This document shows, one piece after another, positions 20,146 to 28,146 of a DNA stretch of 64,000 nucleotides. The DNA is from Endozoicomonas euniceicola (GTDB taxonomy: Bacteria; Pseudomonadota; Gammaproteobacteria; Pseudomonadales; Endozoicomonadaceae). Within the stretch, counting starts at the first letter, position 1. Every line of letters starts with the position of its first letter. The DNA lies in NCBI RefSeq assembly GCF_025562755.1, contig NZ_CP103300.1:186001-250000 (forward strand), given 5' to 3'. The notes beneath the pieces were generated by a model. It ran no database searches, was not told the origin of the DNA, and saw only the letters and a program-made list of their open reading frames with translations. Made by a program: the position numbers and the translations under genes.

Positions 20146-20835
20146 TTAATTAACGACAGCAGGCAAGCGCCAGTCCACTGGGCTGATCCCGCAGGAACTC
20201 AGATAATCATTAGCCCTGGAAAACGGTTTACTGCCAAAAAAGCCACGGTAAGCCGACAGGGGGGATGGGTGCACCGACTTGATCACGCAATGTTTTGAAG
20301 TATCAATAAAGCGCCCTTTTCGCTGGGCATAACTTCCCCAGAGTATAAAAACAATGTTTTCACGTTTTTCATTCAGCTCGGCAATGATGCGGTCGGTAAA
20401 CTCTTCCCAACCTCGTCCCTGGTGCGACGCAGCCTGCTTATGCTGCACCGTCAGTACGCTGTTTAACAGCAGAACACCCTGCTGCGCCCAATGCTCCAGG
20501 TAGCCATGCCGGGCTGGCTCAATGCCCAGATCACTGTGCAGCTCTTTGTACATGTTCACCAGGGACGGTGGAATGGCTATATCGGGTCGAACCGAAAACG
20601 ACAGCCCATGAGCCTGACCCGGACCGTGGTAAGGGTCCTGTCCCAGAATCACCACCTTTACCTGTTCGAAAGGCGTCAGGTTCAGGGCATTGAAGTATTC
20701 ATCTCCATGGGGGTAAATGGTTTTGCCCGCCGCTTTTTCAGCCAGCAAAAAGCTTCTCAGGGTCTGAATGTACTCTTTATCAAACTCATCTTGCAGATAA
20801 GCCTTCCATGTAGGCTCAAGCATTACTTCACGCAT
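20146..20835 (-). CDS. ung: Uracil-DNA glycosylase
   Basis: Removes uracil from DNA at the start of base excision repair. Family 1 signatures are complete: GQDPYHGPGQAHGLSFSV holds the catalytic Asp and HPSPLSAYRGFFG the catalytic His and minor-groove loop. 229 residues, the usual length. The ATG at 20835 has GGGAG eight bases upstream. Stands alone, convergent with the YopT-like gene. Confidence 0.96.
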   Translation of the reverse strand: MREVMLEPTWKAYLQDEFDKEYIQTLRSFLLAEKAAGKTIYPHGDEYFNALNLTPFEQVKVVILGQDPYHGPGQAHGLSFSVRPDIAIPPSLVNMYKELHSDLGIEPARHGYLEHWAQQGVLLLNSVLTVQHKQAASHQGRGWEEFTDRIIAELNEKRENIVFILWGSYAQRKGRFIDTSKHCVIKSVHPSPLSAYRGFFGSKPFSRANDYLSSCGISPVDWRLPAVVN

Positions 20836-21076
20836 GTGCTTTCTCCCAAAGTAGCCAGATGATTAACCAGCCACTCATCAAAAAAATTCAGACGGGATTA
20901 TAAAAGCAATGCACGGATTCGACCATGTATTCCAGGGTGTTTCAGATTAAAAGCCAGGCAGCTCCTTCGAAACTGCGTCCATCTCTGATGTACACCTGAG
21001 TTCCGTTTTTTTATTCGTGAAACAGGTGGCTGCAATCCTTTCTTAAGACTCGATCAGAAACACCAATAATTCTGCT

Positions 21077-21248
21077 TAGGGGCGCAGCATTCAATAACTT
21101 ACCGGGCTTTTGGCTGTTGGCTATTAGCTGCTCATACAGCCAACAGCGAACCGCCAAAAGCCAAAAGCCAACAGCCAACAGCCAACAGCCAACAGCCAAC
21201 AGCCAACAGCCAACAGCGGTATATTATGTTCTGCTGCTTCCCTTACGG
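21077..21248 (-). mobile_element. MITE-like palindromic element, copy A
   Basis: Matches, in the reverse orientation, the element at 60282-60412. The ends form imperfect inverted repeats (ggggcgcagcattcaataac against gggaagcagcagaacataat) and are flanked by TTA on both sides. Inside are runs of ttggctg-type heptamers facing ccaacag-type heptamers across the centre attagctgctcat, so the transcript would fold into a long imperfect hairpin. No coding capacity. Confidence 0.7.
21154..21216 (+). repeat. Heptamer array: 2x ccaaaag, 7x ccaacag
   Basis: Nine head-to-tail heptamers with no spacing, inside copy A of the palindromic element. Copy B has fewer on the matching arm, so the array length appears variable. 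Confidence 0.95.
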
Positions 21249-21287
21249 CTGCCTTAGTGACTCGCTGGCAACACTTTCTGGCTATTT

Positions 21288-22286
21288 TCACAGGATAATA
21301 CAACATCTTTCTTCTTCGTACTCTGCCCCGGCTTCGATCAGTTCTTTCAGGCAGCAGATATAGCCTTCCCGGGCCGCGATGACTGCCGGGGTGGCACCGT
21401 CCGTATGCCGGGCAGCGTTAAGATTAGCCCCGCCTTTGATCAGGGCTCCCAGGCTGCAGATATTGCCTTCATGGGCCGCGATGAATATCGGGGTGGCACC
21501 GTCCGTATGCCGGGCAGCGTTGAGATCGGCCCCAGCTTCGATCAAAGGGTTCAGGTAGTCGAAAAAACCTTTCTCGACAGCGATTAACACCGGGGTGGCG
21601 CCATCCGAATGCCGGGGAATGTCGACATTAGCCCCGGCTTCGATCAGGACTTGCAGGCTGTCTAAATAGAGGTTCTGGACAGCGATTAACGTTGGGGTGG
21701 CGCCATCCGTAAACCGGGGAATGTCGACATTGGCCCCGGCTTCGATCAGGGCTTTCAGGCAGTCGGTCTTGCCGTTCGCGGCTGCCACGAACGCCGGGGT
21801 GATGCCATCCGAATGCCGGGAAATGTCGATATTGGCTCCGGCGTTGATCAGGACTTGCAGGCAATCGGCCTTACCTTTCCAGGCTGCGGCATGCAGCAAT
21901 GTGATATCTTTATCAATCACCGGATCATGAAAAAACCTCAATGCAAGCTCAGGGGCAATGGTCAGCATGGAGGCGAGTTTCTCAGTGTTTCCCTGATACA
22001 CCGCCTCTAATGCCTCATGTTGAATAAAGGGACTCTCCTCATCAGGCACACCTGAAACCACCTTCAGAGGCAATGCCTTTTTCCGGCAAAGGCAACAGAC
22101 CCGGTTATCCAGCGACAGTCCTTCAAACCATCCTGTAATACAGTGAAGATCGTAGCGATGACCGCACAGTTGTGGTGTGACGATGACCGGCGTCACTTCA
22201 CGACCATGGAAATCCAGAAAGCAAATGTGACAGACACCCTCCTCCGGTACGGAAACGGGGGAAGGAGAAGGGGCAACGGCATCCAT
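21288..22286 (-). CDS. RING-finger ankyrin-repeat protein with C-terminal CaaX box
   Basis: 332 residues from ATG 22286, with AAGGA nine bases upstream; a TTG two codons earlier sits too close to that site. Residues 19-69 form a RING-like zinc site: Cys19, Cys22, Cys41, His43, Asp46, Cys49 (CGHRYDLHCITGW), then Cys64 and Cys67. The usual fifth ligand His is Asp. From about 95 to 325 run about six ankyrin repeats (DGATPxxIAA, LIEAGAN). The C-terminus is RCCIIL, a CaaX motif of the geranylgeranyl type. RING domains recruit E2 enzymes for ubiquitin transfer, and ankyrin repeats bind targets. Inference: a host-directed ubiquitin ligase tethered to membranes by host prenylation, comparable in logic to Legionella AnkB. 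Confidence 0.72.
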   Translation of the reverse strand: MDAVAPSPSPVSVPEEGVCHICFLDFHGREVTPVIVTPQLCGHRYDLHCITGWFEGLSLDNRVCCLCRKKALPLKVVSGVPDEESPFIQHEALEAVYQGNTEKLASMLTIAPELALRFFHDPVIDKDITLLHAAAWKGKADCLQVLINAGANIDISRHSDGITPAFVAAANGKTDCLKALIEAGANVDIPRFTDGATPTLIAVQNLYLDSLQVLIEAGANVDIPRHSDGATPVLIAVEKGFFDYLNPLIEAGADLNAARHTDGATPIFIAAHEGNICSLGALIKGGANLNAARHTDGATPAVIAAREGYICCLKELIEAGAEYEEERCCIIL

Positions 22287-22530
22287 AAACAAATATCCTT
22301 GTCGAAAAATGAGTAATGTGGGTTAGAGGAAAGAAAAGTACGAAAGTTCAATGTCGGATGCACTGCCGGTAAGTTCAGTTCGGGAATGTAAGTGAGGCTT
22401 GAGAGAGCGGTTTAATCCCTTATACGAGAGCTTTCTTTGACTTTGCCGATGAGAACCTGCTCCTCTGCACCGACCATTAACAACCACACCCTGTGGCCGA
22501 CAATTCCTTTGATTGCCCAAAGGAGTTTTT

Positions 22531-23598
22531 ATGAAACCTTCTCTATTGCACCATTGGCTGATTTCCACCTGCCTGATCGCATCACCACTGTTCGCCACAG
22601 ACAGCGTCGAACGACGTATGGCTATCGAAGTCGGCTCAAGCGCCATCAAATACGCGATTGCAGACGTGAATAGCAACACTGACACCATTCTGGAGATTAA
22701 AGATCAGGACAGTATCACTTTCCGTTTACATGACAAGGTGCTGAATAATGACCGCCACACTATTGATAAAGCTACCCTTGGCGCCCTGTCCGATATATTT
22801 CTGAGACTGAAAGATAAAGCCAGCTACTACCACACACCCCATATCAAGGTGATTGCAACAGAAGCCATGAGGATTACCAGCAACAAGGTAGAGGTTCAGT
22901 CAACCCTGCAGGGTAAAACCGGCCTGGTGATGCAGATACTGACCCAGGCGAATGAAGACCGGATGGACTATTTCACCGCGCTGCGCGCCAGCAAAAAGCC
23001 AGATAAACCCGTCGTCTGGGACATTGGCAACAACAGCTACCAACTGATTGCAGACGACCCCACCGCCGACACTCTGGCTTACAAGGGAGATTCTGGCTCC
23101 CGATCATTTTTCCGCTATCTGCTGGAAGTGGCTCAGGGCAAGGACTGGCAGAAAGACAGCAATCTCCATCCATTAACCAAAGAACAGTTTGAAGAAGGGT
23201 TAAGGTTTGCGCACCACCTGGCGGGAAAGGTTCCCAAACTGGTTCGCTCACAAATCGTCCGCAATAATGGCGAGGTCGTGGCCATTGGCAGCCTCTTTCA
23301 GTACAGCCTTCTGGAGGCAGTGAAAACGGAACCCGGGCAACTGCTGGTCACACAGAATGAAGTGAAGCAGTTTATTGATCGCACCCTGATCCGTGAACAG
23401 ACCGAACATCATCCACCAGACCAGGAGCAACAGCTGAACCAGCCGGATTATCATCAGCATCAGGGTTTCTCTCACCTGACGCTGTCAAATGCCATTATGG
23501 TTTACGGTTTTATGCAGAAGCTGGGCATCCTCAGCCTGGAAGTCACTGACAGAACCAGTACGGACAGCATTCTTGAATACAGTCCGTTCTGGCAATAG
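22531..23598 (+). CDS. Secreted Ppx/GppA-family phosphatase homologue
   Basis: 355 residues from ATG 22531, with AGGAG five bases upstream. The first 23 residues are a Sec-type signal peptide (hydrophobic core ending SPLFATD). The rest follows the Ppx/GppA actin-like fold: MAIEVGSSAIKYAIAD (phosphate loop 1), VIATEAMR, then VWDIGNNSYQL at phosphate loop 2, where the family normally has DIGGGS. Known members hydrolyse cytoplasmic polyphosphate or pppGpp. An exported copy with an altered second loop would work on a different substrate or have lost activity. Divergent from the RING-ankyrin gene, convergent with the TetR gene. Confidence 0.75.
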   Translation: MKPSLLHHWLISTCLIASPLFATDSVERRMAIEVGSSAIKYAIADVNSNTDTILEIKDQDSITFRLHDKVLNNDRHTIDKATLGALSDIFLRLKDKASYYHTPHIKVIATEAMRITSNKVEVQSTLQGKTGLVMQILTQANEDRMDYFTALRASKKPDKPVVWDIGNNSYQLIADDPTADTLAYKGDSGSRSFFRYLLEVAQGKDWQKDSNLHPLTKEQFEEGLRFAHHLAGKVPKLVRSQIVRNNGEVVAIGSLFQYSLLEAVKTEPGQLLVTQNEVKQFIDRTLIREQTEHHPPDQEQQLNQPDYHQHQGFSHLTLSNAIMVYGFMQKLGILSLEVTDRTSTDSILEYSPFWQ

Positions 23599-23630
23599 TC
23601 GAGGAGCCTGCCGGGCTGTATTCAAACCCG

Positions 23631-24401
23631 CTAACAGTTAAGCATCAGACTGATCTGCCGAATTAAGCGGCTGCGAATCATCCCGGCGTCCACCTCATGG
23701 TCCGGCTGAACCATGCACTGATATTCTACCTGCATAATAACCGCCGCTAAGAGCTGGGCATCAATATCAGGCTGCCCTGAACCAACACGCAGAAAAAAAC
23801 GTTCCAGACTGTTTAACAGGTAAGACTGGTGACTGAATGCCACCGGGCGAAGGTTTTCATTACGCAGACACTCTAGCTGAAATGAACGCTCTGCAATCAG
23901 GTAGTCCCGGTGTTCTCTCAGCTGCGTGACAATGTAATGCACCGCCAGGTCCACCATTTTTTCTACAAAAACCAGCCTGACTTCCTGGCTGAGGCTACCT
24001 GAATCCTGCCCCTCAAGTAGCGCCAGAGCCTCCTGCAGTTTTGAATCAGATTCTTCCCAGAATGCCTTGAACGTCTCTGCACCCATTTCCACGAACAGTG
24101 TAAAGGTGTCTGTAATGAGATCAGAAATATCTTTGAAATAATAAGTGGTCGCAGACAGTGGAACCTCGGCTTCCTTAGCCACCGCACGGTGACGGACGCC
24201 CCTGACTCCATCGCGCACAACAATGCGCAAGGCTGCTTCAAGAATAATACGACGTCGCTGCTCGCTGTTGGCGCGACTGGTTTTGCGCCCCTGATACTTC
24301 AGGGCTTCATTTCCATTTGTCGATCCGCTGGAGGAGGTTCCGTTATCTTTGTTGGCCTGAGAAAGAGAGTCACTCACTACTTCACAGTTCGTTGCTTCCA
24401 T
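23631..24401 (-). CDS. TetR-family transcriptional regulator
   Basis: 256 residues. A helix-turn-helix spans about 45-95 (RRIILEAALRIVVRDG, then HRAVAKEAEVPLSATTYYF), the TetR signature, after a polar 40-residue N-terminal extension rich in Ser, Asn and Lys. The C-terminal half is an all-helical ligand-binding domain without a motif I recognise. No target is evident: both neighbours are convergent or far, and the 330-bp region upstream has no clear operator. Confidence 0.85.
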   Translation of the reverse strand: MEATNCEVVSDSLSQANKDNGTSSSGSTNGNEALKYQGRKTSRANSEQRRRIILEAALRIVVRDGVRGVRHRAVAKEAEVPLSATTYYFKDISDLITDTFTLFVEMGAETFKAFWEESDSKLQEALALLEGQDSGSLSQEVRLVFVEKMVDLAVHYIVTQLREHRDYLIAERSFQLECLRNENLRPVAFSHQSYLLNSLERFFLRVGSGQPDIDAQLLAAVIMQVEYQCMVQPDHEVDAGMIRSRLIRQISLMLNC

Positions 24402-24733
24402 GAGGAAATGCCTTATACCGTTTGCCTGTTAATTTTCTGTAATAAGCCCTTATCACTGCCTGTACCCTGGTATTCAATGACAATGGCTATATTGGCTTAT
24501 TGTTTGTCGCAATGCGCTCAATCAGGCATTGCCCTGACTCTCCCAAAAAGGCCGTCTGAAAACAGACCTGTAAAGCCCTGTCGGGTGAGATGGTGAAGCA
24601 GTATAGAATCTAACCGGCACTTATGCCCAAAGTTCGTAAAAAAGCACTCTGCGGACGGAGGAAAATAGCAGGATTGCCTGACTGAAGACGAAGGGAAAGG
24701 TGCAGCTGACTCAGTCAGCTACACCAGCAGGCC
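24402..24733. other. Intergenic region between tetR-type gene and lysS
   Basis: Holds the leader of the TetR gene (AAGG ten bases before its ATG) and the lysS terminator at 24700-24724. Nothing else recognised; the small frames here lack ribosome sites. Confidence 0.6.
24700..24724 (-). terminator. Hairpin terminator downstream of lysS
   Basis: agctgac / gtcagct stem with loop tca, extended by gtg / cac across one mismatch. On the minus strand it is followed by CTTTCCC. It starts 10 nt after the lysS stop. Confidence 0.65.
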
Positions 24734-26227
24734 TTAAACCTGTGGGCGCATGTGCGGGAACAGCAGCACGTCGCGAATAGAAGGCGCGTCGGTAAACAGC
24801 ATCACCAGACGGTCAATACCGATACCCTCACCCGCTGTGGGTGGCAGGCCATACTCCAGGGCGTTGATGTAGTCCGCATCGTAATGCATGGCTTCATCAT
24901 CACCCGCATCTTTCTCAGCCACCTGCTGACGGAAGCGTTCAGCCTGGTCTTCCGCGTCGTTCAACTCGGAGAAACCGTTGGCAATTTCACGTCCGCCTAC
25001 GAAGAACTCAAAACGGTCACTGACAAACGGATTTTCATCGTTACGACGAGCCAGCGGAGACACTTCAGTCGGGTACTGAGTGATAAAGGTTGGGTCGACC
25101 AGGTGGTGTTCAACCGTCTCGTCAAAGATCTCCATCTGAATCTTGCCCAGACCCCAGATGTCTTTCACTTCAATACCCAGCTTCTTCGCCACAGCGGTGG
25201 CAGACTCGATATTGTCAATATCCGCCGCTTCCAGCTCAGGGTTGAAGTGCAGGATGGACTCAAACACGGACATGCGGGCAAATGGCTTGCCGAAGTCCAG
25301 TTCAGCTCCCTGATAAGTCACTGTGGTACTGCCGGTTACCTCTTCAGCCAGCAGGCGGAACAGAACCTCGGTGTGATCCATCATATCGGTGTAGTCCGCA
25401 TACGCCTGATAGAACTCAATCATGGTGAATTCCGGGTTATGACGGGTAGACAGACCTTCGTTACGGAAGTTACGGTTAATTTCGAACACACGCTCAAAAC
25501 CACCCACGACCAGACGCTTCAGGTACAGCTCTGGTGCGATTCGCAGGAACATTTCCATATCCAGAGCATTATGATGGGTCACAAACGGGCGCGCTGTCGC
25601 CCCACCCGGAATGGTCTGCAACATAGGGGTTTCCACTTCCATATAGTCATTTTTATGGAAGTAATCACGGATCACCTGAATAATGCGGGAGCGTACACGG
25701 AAGGCAGCACGGGACTCATCGTTCATGATCAGGTCCACGTAACGCTGACGGTAACGCATTTCTGTGTCAGTCAGACCCTTGTGCTTGTCTGGCAGCGGAC
25801 GCAGGGACTTGGTCAGCAGCACCACGCCTTCCATATCCACATACAGGTCGCCCTTGCCGGAGCGTTGCACAGTACCTTCGGCACCGATGATATCACCCAT
25901 ATCCCAGGTTTTAACTTCTTTCAGGGTGTCCTTATCCAGCACTTTACGGTTCACGTAAACCTGAATACGGCCAGACGCATCCTGAATTTCCATGAACGCA
26001 CCACGGTTCAGCATGATACGACCAGCCACTTTAACTTTGTGACCCGCTTCCAGCAGTTCTTGTTTGCTGGCTTCTTTGTATTGTTCCTGCAAATCAGCCG
26101 CATAAGCGTCACGGCGGAACTTGTTCGGGAAAGCAACACGCTCTGAGCGAATGGCCGCCAGCTTGTCACGGCGCAGGGCGACCAGGCGGTTCTCTTCCTG
26201 CGCATCGATCATTTGTTCTTCAGACAT
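24734..26227 (-). CDS. lysS: Lysyl-tRNA synthetase, class II
   Basis: Charges tRNA-Lys. 497 residues: N-terminal OB-fold anticodon domain (VKVAGRIMLNRGAFMEIQD), then class II motif 1 (FHKNDYMEVETPML), motif 2 (NRNFRNEGLSTRHNPEFTMIEF) and motif 3 (GEGIGIDRLVMLF). Follows prfB in the same direction after 58 bp, the arrangement known from enterobacteria, so co-transcription is likely. GGA stands seven bases before the ATG. Confidence 0.97.
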   Translation of the reverse strand: MSEEQMIDAQEENRLVALRRDKLAAIRSERVAFPNKFRRDAYAADLQEQYKEASKQELLEAGHKVKVAGRIMLNRGAFMEIQDASGRIQVYVNRKVLDKDTLKEVKTWDMGDIIGAEGTVQRSGKGDLYVDMEGVVLLTKSLRPLPDKHKGLTDTEMRYRQRYVDLIMNDESRAAFRVRSRIIQVIRDYFHKNDYMEVETPMLQTIPGGATARPFVTHHNALDMEMFLRIAPELYLKRLVVGGFERVFEINRNFRNEGLSTRHNPEFTMIEFYQAYADYTDMMDHTEVLFRLLAEEVTGSTTVTYQGAELDFGKPFARMSVFESILHFNPELEAADIDNIESATAVAKKLGIEVKDIWGLGKIQMEIFDETVEHHLVDPTFITQYPTEVSPLARRNDENPFVSDRFEFFVGGREIANGFSELNDAEDQAERFRQQVAEKDAGDDEAMHYDADYINALEYGLPPTAGEGIGIDRLVMLFTDAPSIRDVLLFPHMRPQV

Positions 26228-26285
26228 TGTTATTCCAAAAAAATCTTTTTAAAAAGTCTTCCCACTCTTCATATAAGAGGGACGA

Positions 26286-27384
26286 TTACAGCCCCTGCTT
26301 GAGGCTGGCCTCGATAAACTTATCCAGATCCCCGTCCAGAACAGCCTGGGTATTACGGGTCTCGACGTTGGTGCGTAAATCCTTGATACGGGAATCGTCC
26401 AGCACGTAGGAACGAATCTGACTGCCCCAGCCGATATCGGATTTACTGTCTTCCAGCGCCTGAGCGTCGGCGGTGCGCTTCTGCATCTCCAGCTCATACA
26501 GCTTGGCTTTCAGTTGCTGCATGGCCTTGTCCTTGTTCTGATGCTGAGAACGCTGGTTCTGACACTGCACCACAATGCCACTCGGCTCATGGGTAATACG
26601 TACCGCAGAGTCAGTGGTGTTTACGTGCTGACCACCCGCGCCACTGGAGCGGTAAGTATCGATGCGCAGATCAGCCGGATTGATCTCAATCTCAACATTG
26701 TCATCAATTTCCGGAGAAACAAATACCGAGGAAAAGGAGGTGTGGCGACGATTGCCGGAGTCGAATGGAGACTTACGTACCAGACGATGAACACCGGTCT
26801 CTGTGCGTAGCCAGCCAAAGGCGTACTCGCCGGAGAACTGCACCGTTGCAGACTTAATGCCTGCCACATCACCGGCTGACACTTCAACGATCTCGGTCTT
26901 GAAGCCTTTCTGTTCGCCCCAGCGCAGATACATACGCAGCATGATGTTGGCCCAGTCCTGAGCCTCGGTACCACCAGAGCCAGACTGAATATCGAGGTAA
27001 GCGTTGTTCGGGTCCATTTCACCGGAGAACATGCGCTTGAACTCCAGAATCTCAAGCTTCCGGGTCAGTTCATCCAGCTCTTCAACAACGCTGTCAACAC
27101 CGTCTTCATCCTGCTCTTCCACAGACATATCAAGCAGTTCTGCGGAATCTTCCAGACCGGAAGTCATGGCATCGATCGTGGATACAATACCTTCCAGAAT
27201 GGAACGCTCTTTACCAAGAGCCTGGGCTCGTTCCGGTTCATTCCACACGTCCGGATCTTCCAGCTCCCGCTCTACTTCCTGTAACCGTTCGCTCTTGTGA
27301 GCGTAGTCAAAGATACCCCCTAAGCACGTCTGTACGTGCCGTCAGGTCTTTAATACGTTCCTTGATCGGATTAACTTCAAGCAT
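26286..27384 (-). CDS. prfB: Peptide chain release factor 2, with programmed +1 frameshift
   Basis: Recognises UAA and UGA stop codons. Translation starts at ATG 27384 and reads 25 codons to an in-frame TGA (27309-27307); the rest continues in the +1 frame from 27308, giving 365 residues, the E. coli length. The GGQ loop (SSGAGGQHVNTTDSAV) and the SPF stop-codon motif are present. The shift site is canonical: aggggg, then tat ctt tga c. An apparent start at Met 27248 lies inside the protein and would lose the N-terminal domain. Upstream of lysS, same strand. Confidence 0.96.
27307..27321 (-). promoter_or_regulatory. RF2 programmed frameshift site
   Basis: On the minus strand: agg ggg tat ctt tga. 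The SD-like AGGGGG three bases before CTT and the slow TGA stop push the ribosome +1. Known: low RF2 favours the shift, giving autoregulation. Confidence 0.96.
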
Positions 27385-27605
27385 GACTCTCTCGCTCGGT
27401 AAATCGCTCTACTGGATAGTTCTTATCGGTATACCGCAGGTTGGGTACCCGCTTACCGACAAAATAGAAAAGTTAGCCGGTTATTGTAACTGATGTGGCT
27501 GGGACTGGGAATCAGTGATCACCCCATGTCGATAGCTATGGAACCTTTCATGCCCATCGATGTCAAACAGCAATGTACGAGAACCAATAAAAAGAGATGT
27601 TCACA

Positions 27606-27893
27606 ATGAAAATGAAAAAACTGGCGGCTTTCGCCCTTCTGTTACCCCTTTCAGCCATCAATCTGGCAGCCTTTGCCGGAGACGAAAAGCTGCCCGACGA
27701 CAAAGACAAAGAAGAGGGCCAGTGGCAGACACACCTTGAATGGACTCTGGCCCAGAATGACAGCGAGACTAAAGATCAGGCAGAGGATGAACAGCCAAAA
27801 CCGCCTGAATTCACACTGTCAGAAAATGACACGACCGAACAGCCTGAAGAGGATTCTACTGAAGATAAGCCCACTGAAAAAAAGCGTGGATGA
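27606..27893 (+). CDS. Small secreted acidic protein
   Basis: 95 residues from ATG 27606 (AAAGAGA eight bases upstream; ATG 27597 is possible). MKMKKLAAFALLLPLSAINLAAFAGD is a clear Sec signal peptide. The mature part is about 70 residues, very rich in Asp, Glu, Lys, Pro and Gln, with two related segments (FTLSENDTTEQ and WTLAQNDSETK). No domain recognised; probably disordered. Divergent from prfB. Confidence 0.6.
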   Translation: MKMKKLAAFALLLPLSAINLAAFAGDEKLPDDKDKEEGQWQTHLEWTLAQNDSETKDQAEDEQPKPPEFTLSENDTTEQPEEDSTEDKPTEKKRG

Positions 27894-27918
27894 CTCCATC
27901 GCTTTAAAAATATACAGA

Positions 27919-27978
27919 GCTGTTGGCTATTGGCTATTGGCTGTTGGCTGTCCATACAACCAACAGCTAACAGCTAAC
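27919..27978. repeat. Degenerate copy C of the heptamer hairpin
   Basis: Runs of ttggcta/ttggctg heptamers face caaccaacagctaacag across a short loop. The core resembles elements A and B, but their terminal inverted repeats are absent. Lies between the small secreted gene and the phosphatase gene and could act as a transcript hairpin. Confidence 0.6.
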
Positions 27979-28146
27979 GCCCCCGATAGTGACAATTTTT
28001 TTGTCTGCTGCCCTTTTGTACACTCAAATTAAAATAAAGCGTCAATCCAACCCGTCTATACACAGTATTACGGCCTGTGCCATGAAAAATGCCTGATAGC
28101 CTCTTACCCTGAATAAAGGTAAGGACACAACAATCAGGAGTTTTCC

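Larger units (their letters stand above)
20836..21287. other. Intergenic region between ung and the RING-ankyrin gene
   Basis: The ung leader is at the left. From 21077 to 21248 the MITE-like palindromic element (described separately) fills the space. No gene is supported. The apparent frames at 21011-21199 and 21124-21306 are translations of the heptamer array. Confidence 0.7.

Noticed and set aside
21154..21216. Possible CRISPR array
   Set aside because: Seven-nt units with no spacers; a simple tandem array in a hairpin element.
21011..21306. Two small frames rich in Gly-Cys-Trp-Leu-Leu-Ala-Val repeats
   Set aside because: They translate the heptamer array of the palindromic element; not genes.
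24752..26146. 464-residue frame on the plus strand
   Set aside because: Antisense shadow of lysS; His- and Val-rich translation with no domain and no ribosome site.
26286..27248. prfB as a 320-residue gene starting at Met 27248
   Set aside because: The frame joins the upstream start through the +1 frameshift; the short form would lack the N-terminal domain.
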